Source of the DNA: JBBQBQ01 sp038317685
GTDB taxonomy: Bacteria; Desulfobacterota; Desulfuromonadia; Desulfuromonadales; DDH964
Direction: 5' to 3'
Assembly (NCBI GenBank): GCA_038317685.1
Contig: JBBQBQ010000224.1
Span: forward strand, 1-5,768
Length of the DNA stretch: 5,768 nucleotides
The stretch's first letter is position 1; every line of letters begins with the position of its first letter. Below the pieces are notes generated by a model. That model saw nothing but the letters and a program-made list of their open reading frames with translations. It did not search any database and was not told where the DNA came from. A program made the position numbers and the translations under genes. This document shows positions 1-5,768 of the stretch, piece by piece.

Positions 1-1704
1 GGCGGCGCAAAGGCGGGTCACCAGCCCGCCGCTGCCGCGACCGCTGCGCTGCCGGCCGAGTTCGAACCAGACGCAATACCCCGGGGGGGCGGCGGCGAAG
101 AATTCGAGATCCCCGGCAAGCCCTGATATCCGCGCGAAACAACCGGCGAGGTCGGTGTGGACCGAGGCAAGACGTTCGGAAATCCGCTCGGGCAGGGCCT
201 CCGCGGCCTTGAGCAGCGCTTCCCCGGCCCGCGCCAGAGCCCCCGTCGTCGCTGCCAGAGCCCGTATCCGGACCACCGCCTCCCCCCAGAAAGGGCCGGC
301 GGCGAAGGCCGGAGTCACCCGTTTGCGCAGTTCCTCCCGCTCATCGGCGGTCGTCGGAAGGTGGGCGGTCAGGTCTTCCCCCAGCCGCTCCAGCTCGCGC
401 CCGGCCTGCTCCAGCAGTGCCTGACGGCCGGCGAGGAGATCCTCGATGCAGGCATGCAGATCCCGGTAAAGCTGGTCGGCACTCTCCGGCAGCAGTTCGC
501 CGAGCTGGGTCAGCAGCCGGGGGAGGAGCCCCTTGTCGGGCTTGCGCGGGTGGCGCAGCTTGTTGAGGACCCGGGCGTAGGCGAAGCGTGTCACCTGCGC
601 CGAGAAGAAACTGGTGGCGACATCCTCAAGATGATGGGCTTCGTCGAGAATCACCCGGTCGAAGGGCGGGAGGACGGCGGCTGAAGTGTAGTTGTCGGTC
701 TGTGCCCGCAGCGCCAGGTCGGCCAGGAGCAGGGCATGGTTGACGACCAGGAGGTCGGCCTGGGCCGCCTGCCGGCGGGCCTTGTGGAAGAAGCAGGCGG
801 CATAGTCGGCGCAGCGCACCCGGGCACACTGGTCACCTTCGCAGCGCACCTCTTCCCAGACCGCCGCATTCGGCTGAAAGGTCAATTCCTCCCGGGACCC
901 CTCGCTGCTGCGCGCCGCCCAATCGGTCAGGGCGTCGAGTTCGGCCTGGTGGGCGGTTTCGAAGAGTTCCGGTTCGCGGTGCGCAAGCTCGAGACGTCTC
1001 CGGCACAGATAGTTGCCGCGGCCTTTGACCAGCACCGCCCGGAACTCCCATCCGGTCGCGCGCTGCAGCAGCGGCAGATCCTTGCGGATCAACTGTTCCT
1101 GAAGATTGATGGTGTTGGTCGAGACAACCACCCGTTCCTCGTTGGCGAGTGCCCAGAGCAGGGCCGGGACCAGGTAGGCCAGGCTCTTGCCGGTTCCGGT
1201 GCCGGCCTCGATCGTCGCCAACCGGTCGCCGTTGAAAGCCTCGCCGACGGCAAAGGCCATGCGCAGCTGCTCGGGACGCTCCTCGAATCCGGCCAGGGCC
1301 CGGGCGACGGCGCCGCCGGGACCGAGAATCTCGTCGATCTGCGCCGGTGAAACCTGGTGGCGGGCCTGCGGGAGGAAGGCTTCGACCACGCGGTAGACGG
1401 ACTCGGCCGGGTTATCGATGATAAAGAAGCCGACCCCGAGGCTCCCCAGGCGCCCGGCGATCTCCAGGTCGGCGTTGGAGGGGTCGAGGCGGCCGGAAGG
1501 GTGATTGTGAATGACTACGTCGCCGTAGCGGCAGGCCTGAAGGATCGCCGGCACCGCTTCCCTGGAACCGCGCGCCAGGGCCTCGACTTCCACCACCGTG
1601 CGCGCCCCGTCGGTCCGGCCGAGGAAGAAGACTTCGTTCCCTGCTGCCGCACGGATCTCGTCGCGCAGTTGGGCGATGGCTCGATCGGAAAAGGTCTGCT
1701 GCAC
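1..1704 (-). CDS. DinG/XPD-family iron-sulfur DNA helicase with N-terminal RadC-like JAMM domain (3' end outside window)
   Basis: An open frame of 568 codons runs without a stop to the window edge. Residues 1-105 form a JAMM/RadC-like domain: E24, H66-N-H68-P-S-G, S76 and D79 match the E / HxHP-x6-S-x2-D metal site. A superfamily 2 helicase follows. It has a Q-motif-like R143-P-E-Q146, Walker A AGTGTGKS at 167-174 (K173), motif Ia around 192-205, and cysteines C234, C293, C298 and C304 with the CX4CX5C spacing of the DinG/XPD 4Fe-4S cluster. VVNHALLLAD lies at 320-329 and the DEAH box at 354-357. Residues 360-568 look like the helical Arch region; helicase domain 2 lies off the left edge. DinG-type enzymes unwind DNA 5'-3' and resolve R-loops or replication conflicts. 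The GTG at 1704 was chosen because GGAG (1711-1714) sits 6 nt upstream and no in-frame ATG precedes the JAMM domain. The helicase call is firm; the role of the JAMM domain is unknown. Confidence 0.88.
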   Translation of the reverse strand, partial: MQQTFSDRAIAQLRDEIRAAAGNEVFFLGRTDGARTVVEVEALARGSREAVPAILQACRYGDVVIHNHPSGRLDPSNADLEIAGRLGSLGVGFFIIDNPAESVYRVVEAFLPQARHQVSPAQIDEILGPGGAVARALAGFEERPEQLRMAFAVGEAFNGDRLATIEAGTGTGKSLAYLVPALLWALANEERVVVSTNTINLQEQLIRKDLPLLQRATGWEFRAVLVKGRGNYLCRRRLELAHREPELFETAHQAELDALTDWAARSSEGSREELTFQPNAAVWEEVRCEGDQCARVRCADYAACFFHKARRQAAQADLLVVNHALLLADLALRAQTDNYTSAAVLPPFDRVILDEAHHLEDVATSFFSAQVTRFAYARVLNKLRHPRKPDKGLLPRLLTQLGELLPESADQLYRDLHACIEDLLAGRQALLEQAGRELERLGEDLTAHLPTTADEREELRKRVTPAFAAGPFWGEAVVRIRALAATTGALARAGEALLKAAEALPERISERLASVHTDLAGCFARISGLAGDLEFFAAAPPGYCVWFELGRQRSGRGSGGLVTRLCAA

Positions 1705-1731
1705 GGTCGGCTCCGGGGAAAAAGGCAGCTC

Positions 1732-1760
1732 ATTATAGGGAAGGGGGAGAGAAAAGAAAA
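1732..1760 (-). promoter_or_regulatory. Candidate promoter of the JAMM-DinG helicase gene
   Basis: A perfect -10 hexamer TATAAT reads on the minus strand at 1737-1732. It lies about 17 nt upstream of the GGAG ribosome site and 28 nt upstream of the GTG start. The matching -35 position (TTTTCT, 1760-1755, 17-nt spacer) is a poor hexamer inside a pyrimidine-rich tract, so the promoter is either weak or activator-dependent, or the TATAAT is a chance match. It would give a leader of only about 20 nt. Read-through from pckA is the alternative. Confidence 0.35.
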
Positions 1761-1780
1761 GGCGGACGACGGAGGGGACT

Positions 1781-1810
1781 GCCGGGGCGGCCGGATCCGG
1801 CTGCCCCGGC
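1781..1810. repeat. GC-rich inverted repeat (13-bp stem, GATC loop)
   Basis: The stem pairs 1781-1793 with 1798-1810: 12 Watson-Crick pairs and one G-T wobble around a GATC tetraloop, with the palindrome CCGGATCCGG at its centre. It lies between pckA and the helicase gene. No T-run adjoins it on either strand; the nearest on the minus strand (CTTTTCTTTTC, 1761-1751) is about 20 nt further on. It may be a back-up to the terminator beside it, an RNA 3'-end stabiliser, or a protein-binding dyad. Confidence 0.6.
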
Positions 1811-1813
1811 AGG

Positions 1814-1844
1814 AAAAGACCGGGCGGCCCCGCAGAGACCGCCC
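1814..1844 (-). terminator. Probable intrinsic terminator of pckA
   Basis: On the minus strand, starting 25 nt after the pckA stop codon, GGGCGG (1844-1839) can pair with CCGCCC (1827-1822) across an 11-nt loop, followed by GGTCTTTT. The stem is only 6 bp and the T-run is four bases, so it is a modest terminator. The stronger 1781-1810 hairpin follows directly and may act with it. Confidence 0.45.
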
Positions 1845-1869
1845 TGGCGAAGCGTTGTGAAGTTTCTGC

Positions 1870-3444
1870 TTAGACTTTCGGCCCTGCGGCGGTGTAGTCG
1901 AAGGCCTCGCCCGCCTGGAGGTATTTCTTGAAGTTCTCGATGAACATCCCGGCCAGCTGGTTGGCGGTGGCGTCGAATTTCTCCTGGTCGGCCCAGGCGT
2001 TGCGAGGGTTGAGAAGAACCGGATCGAGGCCGGGAAGAGCCTTCGGGAGGTTGAGACGGAACCACCGCATCTCCTCGAAGTCGGCGGTTTCGATGCTTCC
2101 GTCGAGGATGGCGTTGATGCAGGCACGGGTCGCCTTGATGCTCATGCGCTTGCCGACCCCGTAGCCGCCGCCGGTCCAGCCGGTGTTGACCAGGTAAGCG
2201 TTGACACCATGTTGTTCCATCTTCTCGCCGAGCAACCGGGCGTAAACAGTGGGGTGCAGCGGCAGAAAGGCCTCGCCGAAACAGGCGGAAAAGGTGGCGG
2301 TCGGCTCGGTGACTCCCCGCTCGGTGCCGGCCACCTTGGCGGTGTACCCCGAAAGAAAGTAGTACATCGCCTGCTCCCGGGTCAGTCTGGAGACCGGGGG
2401 GAGGACACCGAAGGCATCACAGGTGAGGAAGATGATGTTCTTCGGGTGGCCTGCCTTGAGGGTCGGCTCGTGGTTGGCGATGTGCTCGATCGGATAGGAG
2501 ACCCGGGTGTTCTCGGTTTTGGACTGGTCGTCAAAATCGATCAGCCCGCTCTCGTCGGCGACCACGTTCTCGAGCAGGGCGTTGCGGCGGATGGCCCCGA
2601 AGATCTCCGGCTCGCTGTCGCCGCTGAGGTTGATGCACTTGGCGTAGCACCCCCCCTCGAAGTTGAAGATCCCGTCGTCGTCCCAGCCGTGCTCGTCGTC
2701 GCCGATCAGCTTGCGGGCGGCGTCGGTGGAGAGGGTGGTCTTGCCGGTCCCGGAGAGTCCGAAGAAGAGGCCAACGTCGCCTTTCTTGCCGACGTTGGCG
2801 CTGCAGTGCATGGAAAGGATCCCCTGCAGCGGCAGCCAGTAGTTCATCATGGTGAAGATGCCCTTCTTCATCTCCCCGCCGTACCAGGTCCCACCGATGA
2901 TGGCGACGTTCTTCTCAATGTTGAAGATGATGAAGACCTCGGAATTCAGACCGTGGCGCTCCCATTGCTGGTTCGGCAGCTTGCAGGCGTTATAGACGGT
3001 GAAGGCGGGGACGAATCCCGGCAGCTCGGCGACGGCGGGACGGATGAACATGTTTTTGACAAAGTGCGACTGCCAGGCCAGCTCGGTGACGAAACGCACC
3101 GGTTTGCAGGTCTTCTGGTTGGCGCCACAAATGCCGTCGCTGATGTATAGATCCTTCCCGGAGAGGTACTCGGTGACCTCGGCATAGAGTTCGTCGAAGA
3201 TCTCCGGCGCGACCGGCTGGTTGAGTTTGCCCCAGGCGATCTTCTCGAAGGAGGGGAGCTGATGGACGAAGTATTTGTCCTTGGGGGAACGACCGGTGAA
3301 CTTGCCGGTATCGACCATCATGGTGCCGTTGACTGAAAGCCGTCCTTCCCGCCCTTGCTGCTCATGGTCAAAGAGTTCGTCGTAGTCAAGATTGTGAAAA
3401 ATCCTGCCGACGCTCGAGAGTCCCAGGTCTTTGGCTTGAATCAT
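1870..3444 (-). CDS. pckA: ATP-dependent phosphoenolpyruvate carboxykinase
   Basis: A cytosolic enzyme (EC 4.1.1.49) that converts oxaloacetate and ATP to PEP, CO2 and ADP, and can run in reverse. It is complete at 524 aa; the E. coli enzyme has 540. Visible in order: TGRSPKDK at 50-57 with substrate arginine R52; YGGEMKKG at 188-195 with metal-binding K194; SMHCSAN with H213; P-loop GLSGTGKTT at 229-237 (K235, T236); the kinase-2 pair D249-D250; NTR ending in R314; and adenine-site NTGW...GKRMSIKAT at 420-439 (R433, T439). These align with E. coli R65, K213, H232, K254, D268-D269, R333, R449 and T455. The ATG at 3444 was chosen because the family's N-terminus begins here and AAAGGGTG lies 6 nt upstream. 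The frame stays open to an ATG at 3672, but those extra 76 residues are not PEPCK-like. It is transcribed divergently from pckG. Confidence 0.97.
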   Translation of the reverse strand: MIQAKDLGLSSVGRIFHNLDYDELFDHEQQGREGRLSVNGTMMVDTGKFTGRSPKDKYFVHQLPSFEKIAWGKLNQPVAPEIFDELYAEVTEYLSGKDLYISDGICGANQKTCKPVRFVTELAWQSHFVKNMFIRPAVAELPGFVPAFTVYNACKLPNQQWERHGLNSEVFIIFNIEKNVAIIGGTWYGGEMKKGIFTMMNYWLPLQGILSMHCSANVGKKGDVGLFFGLSGTGKTTLSTDAARKLIGDDEHGWDDDGIFNFEGGCYAKCINLSGDSEPEIFGAIRRNALLENVVADESGLIDFDDQSKTENTRVSYPIEHIANHEPTLKAGHPKNIIFLTCDAFGVLPPVSRLTREQAMYYFLSGYTAKVAGTERGVTEPTATFSACFGEAFLPLHPTVYARLLGEKMEQHGVNAYLVNTGWTGGGYGVGKRMSIKATRACINAILDGSIETADFEEMRWFRLNLPKALPGLDPVLLNPRNAWADQEKFDATANQLAGMFIENFKKYLQAGEAFDYTAAGPKV

Positions 3445-3450
3445 GGGGTT

Positions 3451-3458
3451 CACCCTTT
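3451..3458 (-). promoter_or_regulatory. Ribosome binding site deciding the pckA start
   Basis: The minus strand reads AAAGGGTG followed by AACCCC and ATG, putting an AGGG core 8 nt before the start at 3444. The upstream in-frame ATGs at 3672 and 3573 lack a comparable purine-rich site at the right distance, which supports the 524-aa form. Confidence 0.6.
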
Positions 3459-3500
3459 GCTGGAATGCCGTTGGTTGGCGAAGGTCCAATCGTTTCGGTG

Positions 3501-3517
3501 CCGGCCCTGGCGGCCGG
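3501..3517. repeat. Small inverted repeat in the pckA leader
   Basis: CCGGCC (3501-3506) and GGCCGG (3512-3517) form a 6-bp perfect stem around a 5-nt loop, about 57 nt upstream of the pckA start on the minus strand. No T-run follows, so it is not a standard terminator. It could be leader structure or an operator half-site pair; in GC-rich DNA a stem this short can also arise by chance. Confidence 0.35.
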
Positions 3518-3655
3518 AGCTGCCGACGCCGTAAAATGCTCCCCGCCCCGAAGGAAAGGACTCTTTTAATCATTTGGAGGTCTTTAGCAAATTTATCGGC
3601 GTCAGGAAAGGAAAAAGAGCGGCAAATCAAGCAAAAGGCGCTGCCTCTTTCTTCC

Positions 3656-3685
3656 TTGGAAACCTGTCGCAATTTAATGTATAGT
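3656..3685 (+). promoter_or_regulatory. Candidate sigma-70 promoter of pckG
   Basis: TTGGAA (3656-3661) is followed after an 18-nt spacer by TATAGT (3680-3685). This matches consensus at 4 of 6 and 5 of 6 positions. Transcription would begin near 3692 and give a leader of roughly 74 nt that is AT-rich up to the ribosome site. It is the best plus-strand promoter seen in the divergent region. Confidence 0.5.
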
Positions 3686-3695
3686 AAACTTTTTA

Positions 3696-3723
3696 ATTAT
3701 CCATAAAAATAAATGTTCGACAA
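3696..3723 (-). promoter_or_regulatory. Candidate promoter of pckA
   Basis: On the minus strand TTGTCG (3723-3718) is followed after 16 nt of AT-rich spacer by GATAAT (3701-3696), with 4 of 6 and 5 of 6 matches to consensus. The predicted start near 3689 would give pckA a leader of about 245 nt. Since this AT-rich region offers many -10-like words, a start closer to pckA is possible and the call is tentative. Confidence 0.3.
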
Positions 3724-3748
3724 CTGCTTGAAATAATTCATCTTAGCC

Positions 3749-3756
3749 AGGAGGAG
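3749..3756 (+). promoter_or_regulatory. Strong ribosome binding site of pckG
   Basis: AGGAGGAG ends 9 nt before the ATG at 3766. It is close to a full anti-16S match, which fixes the start and suggests efficient translation. It is clearly stronger than the AAAGGGTG site of pckA. Confidence 0.85.
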
Positions 3757-3765
3757 ACAAACTGC

Positions 3766-5619
3766 ATGAACATTGCATTTCCCAAGAATGAGAAGCTGCT
3801 GAAGTGGGTCGAGGAAGTGGCGGCCCTCTGCGAGCCGGAACGCATTCACTGGTGTGACGGATCCCAGGAGGAATACGACGACCTCTGCAACCAGCTGGTG
3901 CAAAGCGGAACCTTTCGCAAGCTGAATCCGGCCAAGCGTCCGGGGAGCTACCTGGCCTGCTCCGATCCGATCGACGTGGCCCGGGTCGAGGACCGAACCT
4001 TCATCTGCAGCCTCTCCAAGAACGATTCCGGCCCGACCAACAACTGGCTGCCGCCGAAGGAGATGAAGGGGAAGCTCAAGGCTCTCTTCAAGGGATCGAT
4101 GCGGGGCCGCACCATGTACGTCATCCCCTTCAGCATGGGCCCCCTCGGCTCGCCGATCGCCAAAATCGGGGTGGAGATCTCCGATTCTCCCTACGTCGCC
4201 GTCAACATGCGGATCATGACCCGCATGGGACAGGCAGTCCTCGAGATCCTCGGCAACGGCGATTTCGTCCCCTGCCTCCACTCCGTCGGCGCCCCGCTGG
4301 CGCCGGGGCAGAAGGACTCCTCCTGGCCGTGCAACCAGGAAAAGTACATCGTCCACTTCCCGGAAGAGCGCTCCATCTGGTCCTACGGCAGCGGTTACGG
4401 CGGTAATGCCCTCCTCGGCAAGAAGTGCCTGGCGCTGCGGATCGCTTCCAAAATCGGCTACGACGAGGGGTGGCTCGCCGAACATATGCTGATCCTCGGC
4501 GTCGAATCGCCGGACGGTCAAAAATCCTACGTCGGCGCCGCCTTCCCCAGCGCCTGCGGCAAGACCAACTTCGCCATGCTGATCCCCCCGCCGACCTTTG
4601 CCGACAAGGGCTGGAAGGTCACCACTATCGGCGACGACATCGCCTGGATCAAGCCTGGCTCCGATGGCCGACTCTACGCCATCAACCCCGAGTACGGCTA
4701 CTTCGGGGTGGCCCCGGGGACCTCCATCAAGACCAACCCCAACGCCATGGCCTCCTGTGCCGCCAACACCATCTTCACCAACGTGGCCCTGACTGAGGAC
4801 GGAGATGTCTGGTGGGAGGGGATGACCGACGAGACCCCGGCCCAACTGATCGACTGGCAGGGAAACGCCTGGACTCCCGGCTGCGGCCGACCGGCCGCCC
4901 ACCCCAACGCACGTTTTACTTCCCCGGCGAGCCAGTGCCCGTCGATCGATCCGGACTGGGAGAATCCCAAAGGGGTGCCGCTCAGCGCCATGATCTTCGG
5001 CGGCCGCCGCAAGGATACCATCCCCCTCGTCTACCAGGCCTTCAACTGGAACTTCGGCGTCTACCTTGCAGCCACCCTCGGTTCGGAGACGACCGCCGCC
5101 GCGGTCGGCGCCACCGGCAATGTCCGCCGTGACCCCTTTGCCATGCTGCCGTTCTGCGGCTACCATATGGCCGACTACTTCGGACATTGGCTGCAGGTCG
5201 GGCGGTCCGTGGCAAAGCCGCCGCGCATCTTCAGCGTCAACTGGTTCCGCAAGGACGAAAACGGCAAATTTCTCTGGCCCGGCTACGGCGAGAACATGCG
5301 CGTCCTCAAGTGGATCATCGAACGGGTCCAGGGGCGGACCGGCGCCGTCGAGAGCCCCCTGGGATGGATGCCGCGCTACGAGGATATGGACTGGGACGGA
5401 CACGATCTCAGCCGCGACCAGTTCAAGGCCTTGACCTCCATCGATCGCGACCTCTGGCATGCCGAGGTCCTCTCCCACGAAGAGCTGTTCCTCAAGATGT
5501 ACGACAAGCTTCCCAAGGAGCTCCTGCGCATGCGCGAGCTGATCATCTCCAGCCTGTGGCGTTCCCCCGAACATTGGGAGCAGATCGGCGACGTCCACCC
5601 CGAGGGCTGGAACGAATAG
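3766..5619 (+). CDS. pckG: GTP-dependent phosphoenolpyruvate carboxykinase
   Basis: A cytosolic enzyme (EC 4.1.1.32) converting oxaloacetate and GTP to PEP, CO2 and GDP, usually for gluconeogenesis. It is complete at 617 aa, normal for the family, and unrelated in overall sequence to the neighbouring ATP-type enzyme. Visible: PGSYLACSDP at 59-68 with R73 after it (rat R87); metal ligands K220, H240 and D291 (rat K244, H264, D311); P-loop FPSACGKTN at 260-268 with the hyper-reactive C264 (rat C288) and K266; GDDIAW at 289-294; FGGRR at 411-415; a mobile lid near 441-455; and guanine-pocket F494, F502, Y507 and N510 (rat F517, F525, F530, N533). The only change among these is Phe to Tyr at 507, which keeps the aromatic ring. 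A strong ribosome site precedes the ATG. It is transcribed away from pckA and converges on a probable cytochrome gene. Confidence 0.97.
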   Translation: MNIAFPKNEKLLKWVEEVAALCEPERIHWCDGSQEEYDDLCNQLVQSGTFRKLNPAKRPGSYLACSDPIDVARVEDRTFICSLSKNDSGPTNNWLPPKEMKGKLKALFKGSMRGRTMYVIPFSMGPLGSPIAKIGVEISDSPYVAVNMRIMTRMGQAVLEILGNGDFVPCLHSVGAPLAPGQKDSSWPCNQEKYIVHFPEERSIWSYGSGYGGNALLGKKCLALRIASKIGYDEGWLAEHMLILGVESPDGQKSYVGAAFPSACGKTNFAMLIPPPTFADKGWKVTTIGDDIAWIKPGSDGRLYAINPEYGYFGVAPGTSIKTNPNAMASCAANTIFTNVALTEDGDVWWEGMTDETPAQLIDWQGNAWTPGCGRPAAHPNARFTSPASQCPSIDPDWENPKGVPLSAMIFGGRRKDTIPLVYQAFNWNFGVYLAATLGSETTAAAVGATGNVRRDPFAMLPFCGYHMADYFGHWLQVGRSVAKPPRIFSVNWFRKDENGKFLWPGYGENMRVLKWIIERVQGRTGAVESPLGWMPRYEDMDWDGHDLSRDQFKALTSIDRDLWHAEVLSHEELFLKMYDKLPKELLRMRELIISSLWRSPEHWEQIGDVHPEGWNE

Positions 5620-5640
5620 GATCGGGAATCGATGCTTGAC

Positions 5641-5680
5641 AAAACTGGGGCGGGTCCTTGCGGATCCGCCCCTGCTGTTA
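5641..5680. terminator. Probable bidirectional terminator between pckG and the cytochrome-like gene
   Basis: GGGGCGGGTCC (5647-5657) pairs with GGATCCGCCCC (5662-5672) over a TTGC loop: 11 bp with one G-T wobble. It lies 27 nt after the pckG stop. Downstream on the plus strand the tail is only mildly T-rich (TGCTGTTAT). On the minus strand AGTTTT follows the stem directly, so it fits best as the terminator of the minus-strand gene ending at 5704, with probable use by pckG too. Confidence 0.65.
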
Positions 5681-5703
5681 TCAGCCGGACTGGCCTCGCG
5701 AGC

Positions 5704-5768
5704 TCACTGGCTGCGGCTGCGCAGGTAGGCAACGAGCTGCCAGATCTGCTCCTCGGAAAAATAAGGAC
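5704..5768 (-). CDS. C-terminal end of a probable c-type cytochrome (5' part outside window)
   Basis: Only the last 20 codons and a TGA stop are present, reading PYFSEEQIWQLVAYLRSRSQ. The pattern (F/L)S-E-E-Q-I-W-x-L-V-A-Y-L-R-S is typical of the final helix of small class I cytochrome c domains, as in cbb3-subunit-III-like modules, where this helix packs on the haem. The CxxCH haem site would lie beyond the right edge, so the haem cannot be confirmed here. If correct, the protein acts in periplasmic electron transfer. The gene converges on pckG, and the shared hairpin at 5647-5672 probably ends both transcripts. Confidence 0.55.
   Translation of the reverse strand, partial: PYFSEEQIWQLVAYLRSRSQ

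Larger units (their letters stand above)
3445..3765. promoter_or_regulatory. Divergent pckA-pckG control region
   Basis: This 321-bp gap separates the two start codons and holds no credible gene. Its two halves differ. 3445-3550 is GC-rich with hairpin potential and would be the pckA leader; 3551-3765 is AT- and purine-rich and carries the candidate promoters. The 9-mer AGGAAAGGA occurs twice on the plus strand (3552-3560 and 3604-3612), 52 bp apart. No RNA motif I know, such as a GEMM riboswitch, was recognised. Confidence 0.7.

Noticed and set aside
157..1860. Chain of plus-strand open frames (157-684, 736-1350, 1357-1860) opposite the helicase
   Set aside because: All three are in antisense register with the helicase codons and show no motifs, whereas the minus strand encodes Walker A, DEAH and iron-sulfur cysteines in one frame.
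2209..3150. 313-codon open frame opposite pckA
   Set aside because: It is in exact antisense register with pckA and has the same G/V/D/E-rich composition. It is explained by rare TTA, CTA and TCA codons in a GC-rich gene.
3445..3672. 76-residue N-terminal extension of pckA from an ATG at 3672
   Set aside because: It does not look like PEPCK sequence, lacks a good ribosome site, and overlaps the promoter region. The ATG at 3444 has a site and matches the family N-terminus.
3445..3765. Possible c-di-GMP (GEMM) riboswitch or sigma-54 promoter in the divergent region
   Set aside because: Both are common in this bacterial group, but I found no GEMM core sequences and no GG-N10-GC pair with the TGGCAC/TTGC context on either strand.
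3697..5598. 633-codon open frame on the strand opposite pckG, longer than pckG itself
   Set aside because: Its codons are the exact reverse complements of pckG codons, so it stays open only because the gene avoids TTA, CTA and TCA. Its product is G/D/V/A-rich with no recognisable motif, and it runs on through the pckG promoter region.
5376..5732. 118-codon minus-strand open frame across the end of pckG
   Set aside because: It overlaps the conserved pckG C-terminus, spans the terminator hairpin, and its product resembles nothing known.

Overview
The window looks like chromosomal DNA from a GC-rich bacterium, most likely a deltaproteobacterium of the Desulfuromonas/Geobacter kind. That placement is an inference from the gene content: a JAMM-DinG fusion helicase, a probable c-type cytochrome tail, and central-carbon genes with strong GC preference at third codon positions. 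No rRNA, tRNA, CRISPR array, insertion sequence or prophage gene was seen.

Layout from left to right. (1) 1-1704, minus strand: the N-terminal 568 codons of a DinG/XPD-family iron-sulfur DNA helicase, with a RadC-like JAMM metalloprotease-type domain fused in front; the gene runs off the left edge. (2) 1705-1869: a short gap with a TATAAT box for the helicase gene and two GC-rich hairpins behind pckA. (3) 1870-3444, minus strand: complete ATP-dependent phosphoenolpyruvate carboxykinase (pckA, 524 aa). (4) 3445-3765: a 321-bp divergent control region whose AT-rich half carries candidate promoters for both neighbours, almost face to face. (5) 3766-5619, plus strand: complete GTP-dependent phosphoenolpyruvate carboxykinase (pckG, 617 aa). 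(6) 5620-5703: a gap with a strong hairpin that probably ends both converging genes. (7) 5704-5768, minus strand: the last 20 codons of a gene resembling the C-terminus of a class I c-type cytochrome.

The main point of interest is that two evolutionarily distinct PEP carboxykinases, one using ATP/ADP and one GTP/GDP, sit back to back and share one intergenic region. Both keep every nucleotide, metal and substrate residue I could check, so both look active. The arrangement suggests that flux between oxaloacetate and PEP is divided between two nucleotide pools or two directions, with expression coordinated or mutually exclusive from the shared region. The second point of interest is the JAMM domain with a complete E / HxH / S / D motif on the helicase. 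Neither observation can be called new without a database search.
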